DNA from: Thermoproteota archaeon
Lineage (GTDB): Archaea; Thermoproteota; Bathyarchaeia; Bathyarchaeales; Bathycorpusculaceae
Reading direction: 5' to 3'
DNA length: 17,927 nt
Assembly (NCBI GenBank): GCA_012511995.1
Contig: JAAZFA010000327.1
Location: forward strand, 1-17,927
Under the pieces are notes generated by a model, which was not told where the DNA came from, ran no database searches, and saw only the letters and a list, made by a program, of their open reading frames with translations. The position numbers and the translations under genes were made by a program. Shown one piece after another: positions 6,958 through 13,653 of the stretch (positions within the stretch are counted from its first letter, which is position 1; every line of letters begins with the position of its first letter).

Positions 6958-7584
6958 TTACATGTCTTGGTTTCTCCAGTGCACTTTAGATTCTGCTATG
7001 TAAACCTTAGGTTGTGCATTGTGATGTAATATGTTACTCAAGTTTTTATGGGTTATATACGCTTCTGCTGCACGTAGGGGTTTGTAAATAAAATTGAAGT
7101 ATACTACCGCTGAAGCTATTAAAAAACCACTTATCCATAATGGAACGACGAAGAAGAAGAAATAGAAATTCCATACATCTATGGCACCAATTAAGGGCAT
7201 ATGTATTGGTGGCGGGTATGTTTGGTTTGTCCAGTAAAAACCACCAAGCATAAAATCGAGTGTATTAAAACCTAATCCTGTCATGGTTAAAGCAATGATG
7301 AATGCCGTTGTTAAGATCAACTTTGTTTTTTTTGTATTGTTGTAGTTGAAAAATGCGCTTATGGCGATGCCTGTTGCTAACCCGCCAATAACCATAGTTG
7401 CTAAGCCAAAGATGCTATACGCATACTGGCCCTCCAAGACAATGTAATTATTCATGTGCCATGGGGTGTGTGCATCTGTGCCAAACCAGTTTACCCCGAT
7501 CATTATTCCGATAAATAAACTATAGCATAATAAGACGATACCTATAATCAAGGCTGCAGCTATAACAATTTGTTTACCCCTCAA
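6958..7584 (-). CDS. Uncharacterised four-helix membrane protein
   Basis: I do not recognise a named family. From TTG 7584 it has 208 residues with four hydrophobic segments, at about residues 6-30 (VIAAALIIGIVLLCYSLFIG), 55-79, 88-107 and 136-166. The helices are joined by a first loop holding NWFGTDAHTPWHMN, a second aromatic loop (GGFYWTNQTYPPPIHMP) and a basic cytoplasmic-looking C-terminus of about 40 residues. The inner strand FYFFFFVVPLW is strikingly aromatic. TTG 7584 is preceded by GGGAG six bases away; an in-frame TTG at 7599 would be nearly leaderless because the minus-strand TATA-like box centres 26 bases upstream. It interrupts the uL30-uL15 junction in the opposite orientation, which suggests later insertion or rearrangement. 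Confidence 0.75.
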   Translation of the reverse strand: MRGKQIVIAAALIIGIVLLCYSLFIGIMIGVNWFGTDAHTPWHMNNYIVLEGQYAYSIFGLATMVIGGLATGIAISAFFNYNNTKKTKLILTTAFIIALTMTGLGFNTLDFMLGGFYWTNQTYPPPIHMPLIGAIDVWNFYFFFFVVPLWISGFLIASAVVYFNFIYKPLRAAEAYITHKNLSNILHHNAQPKVYIAESKVHWRNQDM

Positions 7585-7620
7585 GTTTTCTCCCTTCAAA
7601 AAATAACTGATTGATAATTT

Positions 7621-7630
7621 GTTTTAAAAG
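7621..7630 (-). promoter_or_regulatory. TATA-like box for the minus-strand membrane protein gene
   Basis: Reading the minus strand gives CTTTTAAAAC, centred about 26 bases before 7599. This is the expected archaeal distance to a transcription start near 7600, leaving a leader of about 15 bases that contains the GGGAG before TTG 7584. Confidence 0.4.
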
Positions 7631-7741
7631 TTTCTGGCTAAAAAACAAATTTACATCTTTGAATCATCGTAAATTGATCAGCTAAATTCTACTTGTTAAA
7701 TAATTCTTAATCTCAAGTGTGTAACAAACGTTAAATAATCG

Positions 7742-7749
7742 TTTAAATA
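7742..7749 (+). promoter_or_regulatory. TATA box giving a probably leaderless mRNA
   Basis: TTTAAATA is centred about 24 bases before ATG 7769 and 27 before ATG 7772. Archaeal transcription usually starts 25-27 bases from the TATA centre, so the transcript would begin at or next to the start codon, with no ribosome-binding site. None is visible. Confidence 0.6.
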
Positions 7750-7768
7750 CTGCCACTTGTGATGATAG

Positions 7769-8077
7769 ATGATGCAAAAATGGGCTGATTATCTAATCTC
7801 TTCAATTAAAACCCAACCTGAGAGCCCTATGGTTGAAAAATTGATGGTTCATTCCGACTTCGGTAACATGGTTCGTGAAACCGTTATTTCTTCACGTTCT
7901 GAAGTTATTGCAAATATAAAAAGAGGTGTCACATATACTACTGTTTTTAAAACAGCTATGGGTAAGTGGCGTAAAGGTGACGACGTACACTTAGTCAATG
8001 TGGCTGGGCAAGAATACCTACGTACTGACCGTGAATTGGTAGTTAAGGACCAATTCAACGAAGTGCCTGAATTCTAA
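7769..8077 (+). CDS. DUF3892-like small protein
   Basis: A 102-residue soluble protein. The C-terminal two thirds follow the layout of the DUF3892 family: SEVIANIKRGVTYTTVFKT, a short linker, DDVHLVNVAGQEYLRTD and a final DQFNEVPEF, corresponding to the family's V-G-ylrT...L-P-F ending. The first 35 residues (WADYLISSIKTQPESPMVEKL) are extra and may form a helix. The molecular role of the family is not established. Two ATGs are adjacent (7769, 7772); the TATA position fits a leaderless message from either. It is an isolated gene between a convergent membrane protein and a 529-base gap, so context says little about its job. Family assignment is by pattern memory only. Confidence 0.7.
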   Translation: MMQKWADYLISSIKTQPESPMVEKLMVHSDFGNMVRETVISSRSEVIANIKRGVTYTTVFKTAMGKWRKGDDVHLVNVAGQEYLRTDRELVVKDQFNEVPEF

Positions 8078-8414
8078 GTTTTCTGCTACTACTTGTTTTA
8101 CACGCTGTCAAAAACAAAGCCGCCTTATTTTAGAGAAAAAGGAGGGAGAGGTTAAGAGTCGACATCTTTTCTCCCTACATCTTCTTCTGTATAGCACTCG
8201 TTTCCGATACTATCCGGTTAGTTGAATTTTCCTCGCCTTGGCATCTGCATGCATTTGATCTGCAATCTGCGTTAGCCTGCGAACTTTATTGACTCTTATC
8301 CTCACTATATTATTAGTTAGGCTTTAGTTATAAAATTTACGCAAATTACCAAAAATATCTTACCCTTATATAAATAACAGTTACTAGTTAACTGATCAAC
8401 CTTTAAACTATTAT

Positions 8415-8456
8415 ATCCATTAGCAATAAGAAATAATCCATTAGACATAAGAAAAA
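8415..8456 (+). repeat. Imperfect 21-base tandem duplication upstream of hsp20
   Basis: Two adjacent 21-base units, 8415-8435 and 8436-8456, both beginning ATCCATTAG and continuing with ATAAGAAA-type sequence. They differ at three positions (18 of 21 identical). They end about 100 bases before the hsp20 TATA-like element, so they could bind a regulator or simply be a local slippage product. Confidence 0.6.
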
Positions 8457-8556
8457 ATTTTTCACGCTGATGCTTATCGTAGTAGTTATCGCTAGTTTTA
8501 GCATCAAACTATACTCATTCGATTAGGGCTTTTCTAATCCTTTATGTGCGATATCT

Positions 8557-8565
8557 TTTATAATG
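8557..8565 (+). promoter_or_regulatory. TATA-like element for hsp20-uL15
   Basis: TTTTATAAT lies about 46 bases before the hsp20 ATG. Transcription from about 25 bases downstream would leave a leader near 20 bases that includes GAGGGG (8594-8599), seven bases before the start codon. This gives uL15 and secY their own promoter, separate from the first ribosomal block. Confidence 0.5.
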
Positions 8566-8606
8566 TCGTTGGAAAGATGGGTAGTTAACTTTAGAGGGGA
8601 AATCCA

Positions 8607-9044
8607 ATGAGTGCAAAATGGAGAAGAACACTGAAAAACCGTAAATGGGTAGATATTGATGAGCCACCGAAATCCAAATCGACCAAGAAGTCCAAGTCTT
8701 CTATGAAGAGCAAATCGCCAACACCAAGTTTTCGACCACCCCGAAACTTAGCTAAACGTCAAGACCCTAAACCCCTGATTGACATCTTCCAAGATAATAA
8801 CAACATAACTATCATCGCTGAAATCGCAGGGTTTAATAAGGAATCATTCAAGATTAATGTAAAAGATCAAAAAATCACGCTGTCAGCCAAATCAAAAGAA
8901 CGCAGATACTATAAAAGTTTAAATTTGCCGAAGGTAGTCATTCCAGACGAAACGCACACTAAATACAAGAACGGCGTGCTAGAAATCAAACTTAAAAAAG
9001 CTGAGTCAACAGCAATAGGAAAAGCAGACCATCATGCCCCATAA
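8607..9044 (+). CDS. Hsp20/alpha-crystallin-family small heat-shock protein
   Basis: A 145-residue small heat-shock-like protein. The alpha-crystallin/CS beta-sandwich spans about residues 54-131: PLIDIFQDNNNITIIAEIAG, KINVKDQKITLSA, RRYYKSLNLPKVV and the strand ending NGVLEIKL, which is the family's conserved A/N-GVL signature. The first 50 residues are basic and low complexity, with repeated Lys-Ser pairs (KSKSTKKSKSSMKSKS), and no IxI anchor is visible at the C-terminus, so oligomer assembly may differ from typical Hsp20. Members hold unfolding proteins in a soluble state. The end overlaps uL15 by 11 bases, suggesting shared translation; it is not a usual member of this operon. Confidence 0.8.
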   Translation: MSAKWRRTLKNRKWVDIDEPPKSKSTKKSKSSMKSKSPTPSFRPPRNLAKRQDPKPLIDIFQDNNNITIIAEIAGFNKESFKINVKDQKITLSAKSKERRYYKSLNLPKVVIPDETHTKYKNGVLEIKLKKAESTAIGKADHHAP

Positions 9045-9450
9045 ACTAAGAAAAATCAGGAAATTCAGAGGTACAAGGACTCAAGGTTACGGAAGAATAG
9101 GTCAACACCGTGATAGCGGCAGTAAAGGCAACCGCAGAGTCGGACGACACAAACATTTATGGAGTAAAGTCGTAACTTCACAACCAAATTACTTTGGAAA
9201 ACATGGTTTCACTTCCCCACAAAGTAAAAATCGAATCGAATCTACTATAAACCTGAAAAAATTAGATCAACTATCAACCGGAGCAGAAATAAATTTAACT
9301 AAATTAGGTTACACTAAACTCCTCGGTGCAGGTAAAATCACTAAAGCCCTAACCATCCAAGTCGCAGCAGCCTCGAAATCCGCCCAAGCCAAAGTAGAAG
9401 AAGCAGGCGGAAAACTCATTCTTCCAGAAGCAGAAGCTATCGAGGAGTAA
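9034..9450 (+). CDS. rpl15: 50S ribosomal protein uL15
   Basis: Large-subunit protein uL15, an internal 23S rRNA-binding protein needed for late 50S assembly. The 138 residues are near archaeal length. The glycine- and arginine-rich N-terminal extension RTQGYGRIGQHRDSGSKGN, then RRVGRHKHLW, is typical of the archaeal form; the globular part has GKHGFTSPQ, LGYTKLLGAGKIT and AQAKVEEAGGKLIL. It starts inside the 3' end of hsp20 (11-base overlap), with a modest AGGAAA about 12 bases upstream, and is followed by secY after nine bases. Normally its upstream neighbour is uL30; here that gene is 2.2 kb away behind a terminator. Confidence 0.95.
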   Translation: MPHKLRKIRKFRGTRTQGYGRIGQHRDSGSKGNRRVGRHKHLWSKVVTSQPNYFGKHGFTSPQSKNRIESTINLKKLDQLSTGAEINLTKLGYTKLLGAGKITKALTIQVAAASKSAQAKVEEAGGKLILPEAEAIEE

Positions 9451-9459
9451 ACAAGCTAA

Positions 9460-10890
9460 ATGGCCGGAAGATTCCTAAGCCTTTTCAAACCAATCGGTAG
9501 AATACTACCAGAAATCAAAAAACCTGAACGCAAAGTTAGTTTTAACGAAAAAATCTTCTGGACTGGACTTGTACTTGTTATTTTCTTAGTGATGACTGAA
9601 ATCCCATTGTACGGTGTAAGTCAAACTGCACAGGACAGTTTTGGGTCACTTCGTGTTATCTTCGCCTCTAACCAAGGTACATTAATGGAACTTGGTATTG
9701 GTCCCATCGTCACAGCAGGATTAATCCTCCAATTACTCGCAGGATCTGGAATTATCAAATGTGATTTATCAAATCCTGAAGACAGAGGTCTATTCACCTC
9801 TGCAAGCAAAGTCTTTAGCATACTCTTAACAGCAATTCAAGCAAGTGCATACATCTTAAGCGGTATGTATGGTAGTTTAGCTGAACTCGGAGTGCCAGTT
9901 ATACTAGCAATTTTCGCGCAACTAATCTCAGCAGGCATAATCGTTATGTTAATGGATGAACTAGTCCAAAAGGGCTGGGGATTAGGTAGCGGCATAAGCT
10001 TATTCATCATGGCGGGCGTAGCACAAAGCATCGTTTGGTCTATGTTCTCTCCACCTACAGGCTTATTCCTAGGCGCCCTCCAAGAACTACTAGGTGGACG
10101 CATGGCTTTGGGCGAATGGGTATTTGGTGCTCCAGGTCTTGTTTTCCCAACTTTTGTAGGTTTCATAGCCACCATCATAGTGTTCCTAGTAATTATTTAC
10201 CTGCAAGGTGTCAGAATAGAACTACCGATGAGTTATGCAGGCTACAAAGGCTTCCGTAGCAGATACCCAATTAAACTACTATACGTCAGCAACCTACCAG
10301 TCATTTTTGCCAGTGCACTATTTGCAAACGTATACTTCTTCACACAACTACTCTGGAGTCAATTTGGACAACCCGCGCCAGGTACAAACTTATTCTTCCA
10401 AATCGTAGGCGACTACAACGCCACTACAACAGACGGAGGCGTAAGCGTATCGCCTGTGGGTGGATTAGCATACCTAGTAACAGCGCCCAACAGCTTACAG
10501 AATGTCATGGCAGACCCACTACGTGCACTAGCATACTTGGGCATAATAGTGGCCTTTTGTGCTGTATTCTCGCTAATATGGCTGGAAGTCGGTGGATTAG
10601 GACCCACCAAAGTCGCAAAGCAACTCATGGACAGCGGAATGCAGATTCCAGGATACCGACGCAGCGAACGCCCAATCGAAGCTATACTCAAACGTTACAT
10701 CCCAGTAGTAACAGTGCTGGGCGGTATCATCGTGGGTCTTGTAGCTGCACTCAGTGACTTCGTAGGCGCATTCGGTACAGGAACTGGTATTTTACTCAGC
10801 GTAGGTATCATTTACCAGTACTATGAATTGCTAATGCGCGAGCGAGCCGCAGAAATGTTCCCAGCGTTTAGAAGAATCCTTGGCGAATAA
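9460..10890 (+). CDS. secY: Protein translocase subunit SecY (Sec61 alpha homologue)
   Basis: The pore-forming subunit of the archaeal Sec translocon, moving unfolded proteins across the cytoplasmic membrane and inserting membrane proteins. The 476 residues and about ten membrane helices fit archaeal SecY. Marks include KPERKVSFNEKIFWTG before helix 1, the plug region after it (TAQDSFGSLRVIFASNQGTL, then ELGIGPIVTAGLILQLLAG), the GWGLGSGISLFIMAGVAQSI helix, the cytoplasmic YPIKLLYVSNLPVIFASALF segment, and LGPTKVAKQLMDSGMQIPGYRRSE in the ribosome-contacting loop. GAGGAG at 9442-9447 inside uL15 is 12 bases before the ATG. adk, the usual next gene in archaea, is missing after it. Confidence 0.97.
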   Translation: MAGRFLSLFKPIGRILPEIKKPERKVSFNEKIFWTGLVLVIFLVMTEIPLYGVSQTAQDSFGSLRVIFASNQGTLMELGIGPIVTAGLILQLLAGSGIIKCDLSNPEDRGLFTSASKVFSILLTAIQASAYILSGMYGSLAELGVPVILAIFAQLISAGIIVMLMDELVQKGWGLGSGISLFIMAGVAQSIVWSMFSPPTGLFLGALQELLGGRMALGEWVFGAPGLVFPTFVGFIATIIVFLVIIYLQGVRIELPMSYAGYKGFRSRYPIKLLYVSNLPVIFASALFANVYFFTQLLWSQFGQPAPGTNLFFQIVGDYNATTTDGGVSVSPVGGLAYLVTAPNSLQNVMADPLRALAYLGIIVAFCAVFSLIWLEVGGLGPTKVAKQLMDSGMQIPGYRRSERPIEAILKRYIPVVTVLGGIIVGLVAALSDFVGAFGTGTGILLSVGIIYQYYELLMRERAAEMFPAFRRILGE

Positions 10891-10904
10891 GTCTAAAACG
10901 TTAC

Positions 10905-10919
10905 TTTTTTTCCATTTTT
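10905..10919 (+). terminator. Poly-T terminator after secY
   Basis: Seven T (10905-10911) followed by CCA and five T (10915-10919), starting 15 bases after the secY stop, with further T-rich DNA behind. It is the expected archaeal termination signal and fits the long gene-free stretch that follows. Confidence 0.6.
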
Positions 10920-11458
10920 ATCTTGTTTTGCGTTTGCTTTAGATTCTGCACGTATCTGTTTGCGAGTTAATTTCTGTTTGGCGTTTTTTGGGTTTTAGGT
11001 TTTCTAAAGCGTAAGTATGCGAATCTTTTGATCTACTTATAAAGTGACAAAGCTGTTTTCAATCTTTTGAGTTGCTGTGGGCCCTCTTATTTCATCTTTT
11101 GCCAGCGAACTTGCCAAAAACACCCGTTTCTGTACATGCGTTTGCAGTGCGTTGCTACTGGTTGTATTTTTAATTTTGCAAGCAGTTCAGTTTCAGTCGA
11201 GCAGGGACCTTCTTCCTTCAGCGCTGAGCCCTCCCTCTACAGAGTGTATTCAAAAAAATCATGTGACCATATCAACATACAGGTTGCGAAGTAGACCTCA
11301 GGAGCAATTCGCATAGGGTGAAATAATTACTTTTTCTCATCTAACCAATACAAGATTGCACTACTTCACTAGTTAACGACTACTTCTCGGCACGAAATAC
11401 ACAATAATTTTTCGCCGCTAAAATAACGCCCTAATGTATAGTGCTTGATTTAATTTTT

Positions 11459-11655
11459 ATGCCTATTTGCAACCCTATCTACATTGACGATTATATCAAT
11501 GAAAACAGCCAGAGACTACAGTAGGGTATTTCAAGCCAGAAATAAAGCGGTGCCCACACTGCCACCAACCATTCAAAAGAAGCTACACCGCACGGAAAAA
11601 ACACTTCTTCAACACTCAAACAAACTTTACTCTACCAAAGGTGTTTCACTTGTAG
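11459..11655 (+). pseudogene. Possible remnant of a small zinc-finger-like gene
   Basis: From ATG 11459 a frame reads MPICNPIYIDDYINENSQRLQ and stops at TAG 11522. The next frame continues with YFKPEIKRCPHCHQPFKRSY and TARKKHFFN, ending at TAG 11653. CPHC plus a basic segment and a later His resembles half of a C2H2-type finger. A one-base shift near 11518 would join the two parts into about 65 residues. The alternative is a chance pattern; nothing else supports expression. Confidence 0.3.
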
Positions 11656-11988
11656 ACTTTTAGCCTGGCTATCTTATAATACAGAGTCAAAAACCAACAC
11701 GCTGCCTTCTCCAACGAACAGACCAACCGGCAATTTTTGCTACTTTGCTAGTTATATCCCAATTTAAAAAACCCTCACGCTTATAGGTCGATCCTTTTCT
11801 TTTAGACGCTATTAGATTCCAAACTCTCGAGAATTTTAACTTAGAAAGTTACGGGTGTGTATATGGCATATTCGGTTAGGTCTCCAAAAAACGGTCTTAT
11901 TCCATGTTTACAGTTGGGTTAAGGTACTTTTGACCTTCTTTTTTTCTAAAAAGCTTGGATGAGTTAATAAACCTCAATCAAGCGTTGG

Positions 11989-11995
11989 TATATAA
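11989..11995 (+). promoter_or_regulatory. TATA box for the flavodoxin-like gene
   Basis: TATATAA is centred about 31 bases before TTG 12023. The leader would be very short but would still carry GGAAGGT at 12009-12015, eight bases before the TTG. Confidence 0.5.
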
Positions 11996-12022
11996 CATGG
12001 TTCAATCTGGAAGGTTGAAACA

Positions 12023-12565
12023 TTGAATGTACTAGTACTATACGGTACGAGATGGGGCGGCACAGAAAAAGTGGCTCATGTCATCGGTAAAGCCATCCAA
12101 GAAGCAGGCAACTCTGTTGAAGTTGTTGATGCAAAAAAAGCAGTGAACAACATCGATTCATATGATTTATTTATAGTGGGTAGTGGTATTAGAGCTGATA
12201 AATGGACCAAAGAACCGCTTGAATTTCTCGAGAAATATGCCGTAGATCTTAAAACTAAGAAAATAGCGCTTTTCGTGAGTTGCTCGATGGCTGACCGTAA
12301 AGACGAAAGCTGCAAAAAAGGGAAAAAACGATATCTAAACGACGTCGCAGAACGATATGGCTTAAAAACCCTATCTTTAGGTTACTTCGGAGGCTTAATG
12401 GACTTCAGCTATAGCCATGGATTATTAGTTGATATACTCGTTAGAATAAATCGGAAAAACCTGTGCAAAAACGGTTTAGACACCGCTAAAGTACACGATA
12501 CAAGAGACTGGATAGCTATTGAAGCATGGGGACGAGACGTAGCCAAATTGGCTAGTACCAACTAA
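12023..12565 (+). CDS. Flavodoxin-fold protein, HemG-like
   Basis: A 180-residue soluble flavoprotein. The N-terminus carries the FMN phosphate loop of the flavodoxin fold, VLYGTRWGGTEKVA (about residues 5-18), followed by GNSVEVVDAKKA, the second flavin loop YDLFIVGSGIRADKW and the strand KIALFVSCSMAD. This pattern is closest to the flavodoxin domain of menaquinone-dependent protoporphyrinogen oxidase (HemG family), which oxidises protoporphyrinogen IX in bacteria. Many archaeal relatives are only annotated as flavodoxin-domain proteins, so the substrate is uncertain. The start is TTG, chosen because of GGAAGGT eight bases upstream. It sits where adk usually lies between secY and the EMC3-like gene. 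Confidence 0.8.
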   Translation: MNVLVLYGTRWGGTEKVAHVIGKAIQEAGNSVEVVDAKKAVNNIDSYDLFIVGSGIRADKWTKEPLEFLEKYAVDLKTKKIALFVSCSMADRKDESCKKGKKRYLNDVAERYGLKTLSLGYFGGLMDFSYSHGLLVDILVRINRKNLCKNGLDTAKVHDTRDWIAIEAWGRDVAKLASTN

Positions 12566-12610
12566 TTAACCAATATTTTGACTAAATTAGTATTACTGGG
12601 TAAACTAGAA

Positions 12611-12626
12611 TTAACTATTTAGTTAA
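12611..12626. repeat. 16-base palindrome upstream of the EMC3-like gene
   Basis: TTAACTA and TAGTTAA are separated by TT, a perfect inverted repeat in the 165-base space between the flavodoxin-like and EMC3-like genes. It could be an operator, but AT-rich palindromes of this length can arise by chance. Confidence 0.45.
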
Positions 12627-12730
12627 AAATAAGTGAAAACGGTTATTAAGTTGGAATATGTAGGCATAGTCTAAATAACAAAAGCTAAAAAATAGTTTCC
12701 CCCTGTGTCAAAATCAAAAGTGAAACTGCC

Positions 12731-13633
12731 ATGAAAATAAATAAGCAACTCTTTACCACTGTACTCGTATTACTCGTGGTCTGTACTTTAACTGTTTTCG
12801 CTAGTACAGCAAATGCCCAACAAAACACAACCTATGACTTCTCTATTTCTAGTACAAATCATGGTGTTAACGAAGCTTCAATTTACACACTTATCATAAC
12901 TAATACGGGTGACACTAATTTAGTAAATGTTAACATAACAGTGCCTGAAAGTTACACAAATATCGCCGATGTAGCGGTTACCTCTCAAGCATGGAGTGTT
13001 ACTTATGCTAATGGTATGATTTCTCTTGTTAACCAAACATCCTCAGGCTTAGCAAACAGCAAAAGCGTAACCATAACTTTCAAAGCAACAAACCCTGTAA
13101 CAGCAGGAACTTACGATTGGTCTTCAAATGCAGTTGATGTAACTGGAACAGTGGAAAATGTAGTATCCAACCATACTCTCGCTATCACCTCACTTCTTCC
13201 CATGTTCACAATTTTTGCAATCGCAGCTGTTATTGCTTTTGCCAACTCGGGTGTAAACAAAGTATTAGTTGGGTATTTCGTTGGCTGGGATCAATATCGT
13301 GTAATGCAAAAAGAGATGGCTGAACACCACAAAGAAACAATGGCGGCAGCACGCGCTAATGACCAAAAAAGGATGGAGAAACTAAAGCGAAAACAATCTC
13401 AAATCAACAACATGCAAGCAAAGATGATGAAGCCCCAGATGATTCAAATCGGTATATCCTTTGTTTACATCATTGTATGGTTTCTAGTACTGATCCCAGT
13501 CTTTGGAACCACAAGTATTGCCTATTTGCCTGGTATTGGATCCTTGCCTGTCATTTGGCTATATCCAATATTATCTTTCTTCCTTGGATTCTTGTTTCAA
13601 CGCATATTGGGCATTAACCCCATAGAAATGTAA
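12731..13633 (+). CDS. EMC3/YidC-like membrane insertase with a secreted N-terminal domain
   Basis: A 300-residue membrane protein. The C-terminal half is the EMC3/TMCO1 (DUF106) insertase of the Oxa1 superfamily, which helps place membrane proteins: helix 1 at about 156-176, a charged coiled coil at about 190-235 (MAEHHKETMAAARANDQKRM then KLKRKQSQINNMQAKMMKPQ), helix 2 at about 237-257 and helix 3 at about 274-293. Ahead of it lie a signal peptide (residues 1-29, ending STANA before QQN) and about 120 residues of beta-rich, Asn/Thr/Ser/Val-rich sequence (SIYTLIITNTGDTNLVNVNI) like the DUF11/CARDB type of surface domain. Family members normally lack these. Topology agrees: domain outside, coiled coil in the cytoplasm. 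No strong ribosome-binding site is seen. It is followed by cmk, as in many archaea. Confidence 0.85.
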   Translation: MKINKQLFTTVLVLLVVCTLTVFASTANAQQNTTYDFSISSTNHGVNEASIYTLIITNTGDTNLVNVNITVPESYTNIADVAVTSQAWSVTYANGMISLVNQTSSGLANSKSVTITFKATNPVTAGTYDWSSNAVDVTGTVENVVSNHTLAITSLLPMFTIFAIAAVIAFANSGVNKVLVGYFVGWDQYRVMQKEMAEHHKETMAAARANDQKRMEKLKRKQSQINNMQAKMMKPQMIQIGISFVYIIVWFLVLIPVFGTTSIAYLPGIGSLPVIWLYPILSFFLGFLFQRILGINPIEM

Positions 13634-13653
13634 AAAATCTGGAGAACGACACG

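Larger units (their letters stand above)
8078..8606. other. 529-base gap without a recognisable gene
   Basis: No open frame of useful length was found on either strand. It contains a seven-base-pair hairpin (AGGGAGA 8143-8149 with TCTCCCT 8170-8176), three copies of ATCTGC between 8243 and 8270, an imperfect 21-base tandem duplication (8415-8456), and the hsp20 promoter. No tRNA T-loop or C/D-box pair was seen. Only the promoter is reasonably supported; the rest is of unknown function. Confidence 0.5.
10891..12022. other. 1.1-kb stretch without an intact gene
   Basis: The 1132 bases between secY and the flavodoxin-like gene hold no credible intact gene. Two overlapping open frames near 11067-11316 have cysteine-, serine- and phenylalanine-rich translations without domain order and look accidental. 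Around 11459-11655 a broken zinc-finger-like frame may be the remnant of a small gene. The last 40 bases carry the promoter of the next gene. Archaeal adk would normally be here; I found no P-loop or Adk-like remnant by eye. Confidence 0.5.

Noticed and set aside
7726..7744. AAACG/CGTTT inverted repeat over the TATA box of the DUF3892 gene
   Set aside because: Arms of only five bases in AT-rich DNA; not convincing as an operator beyond the direct repeats noted.
7759..7820. GTGATGA followed by CTGA elements, resembling a C/D-box sRNA
   Set aside because: The boxes lie over the start and first codons of the DUF3892 gene, the internal C'/D' spacing is poor and no terminal stem is visible.
8078..8606. 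tRNA, SRP RNA or RNase P RNA in the large spacers
   Set aside because: No T-loop GTTCRANNC pattern, no conserved SRP or RNase P signature sequences were found in this gap or in 10891-12022.
11067..11316. Two overlapping open frames of 75 and 79 codons in the gap after secY
   Set aside because: Translations rich in Cys, Ser and Phe without domain order, no ribosome-binding site, and overlapping each other in different frames; most likely chance.
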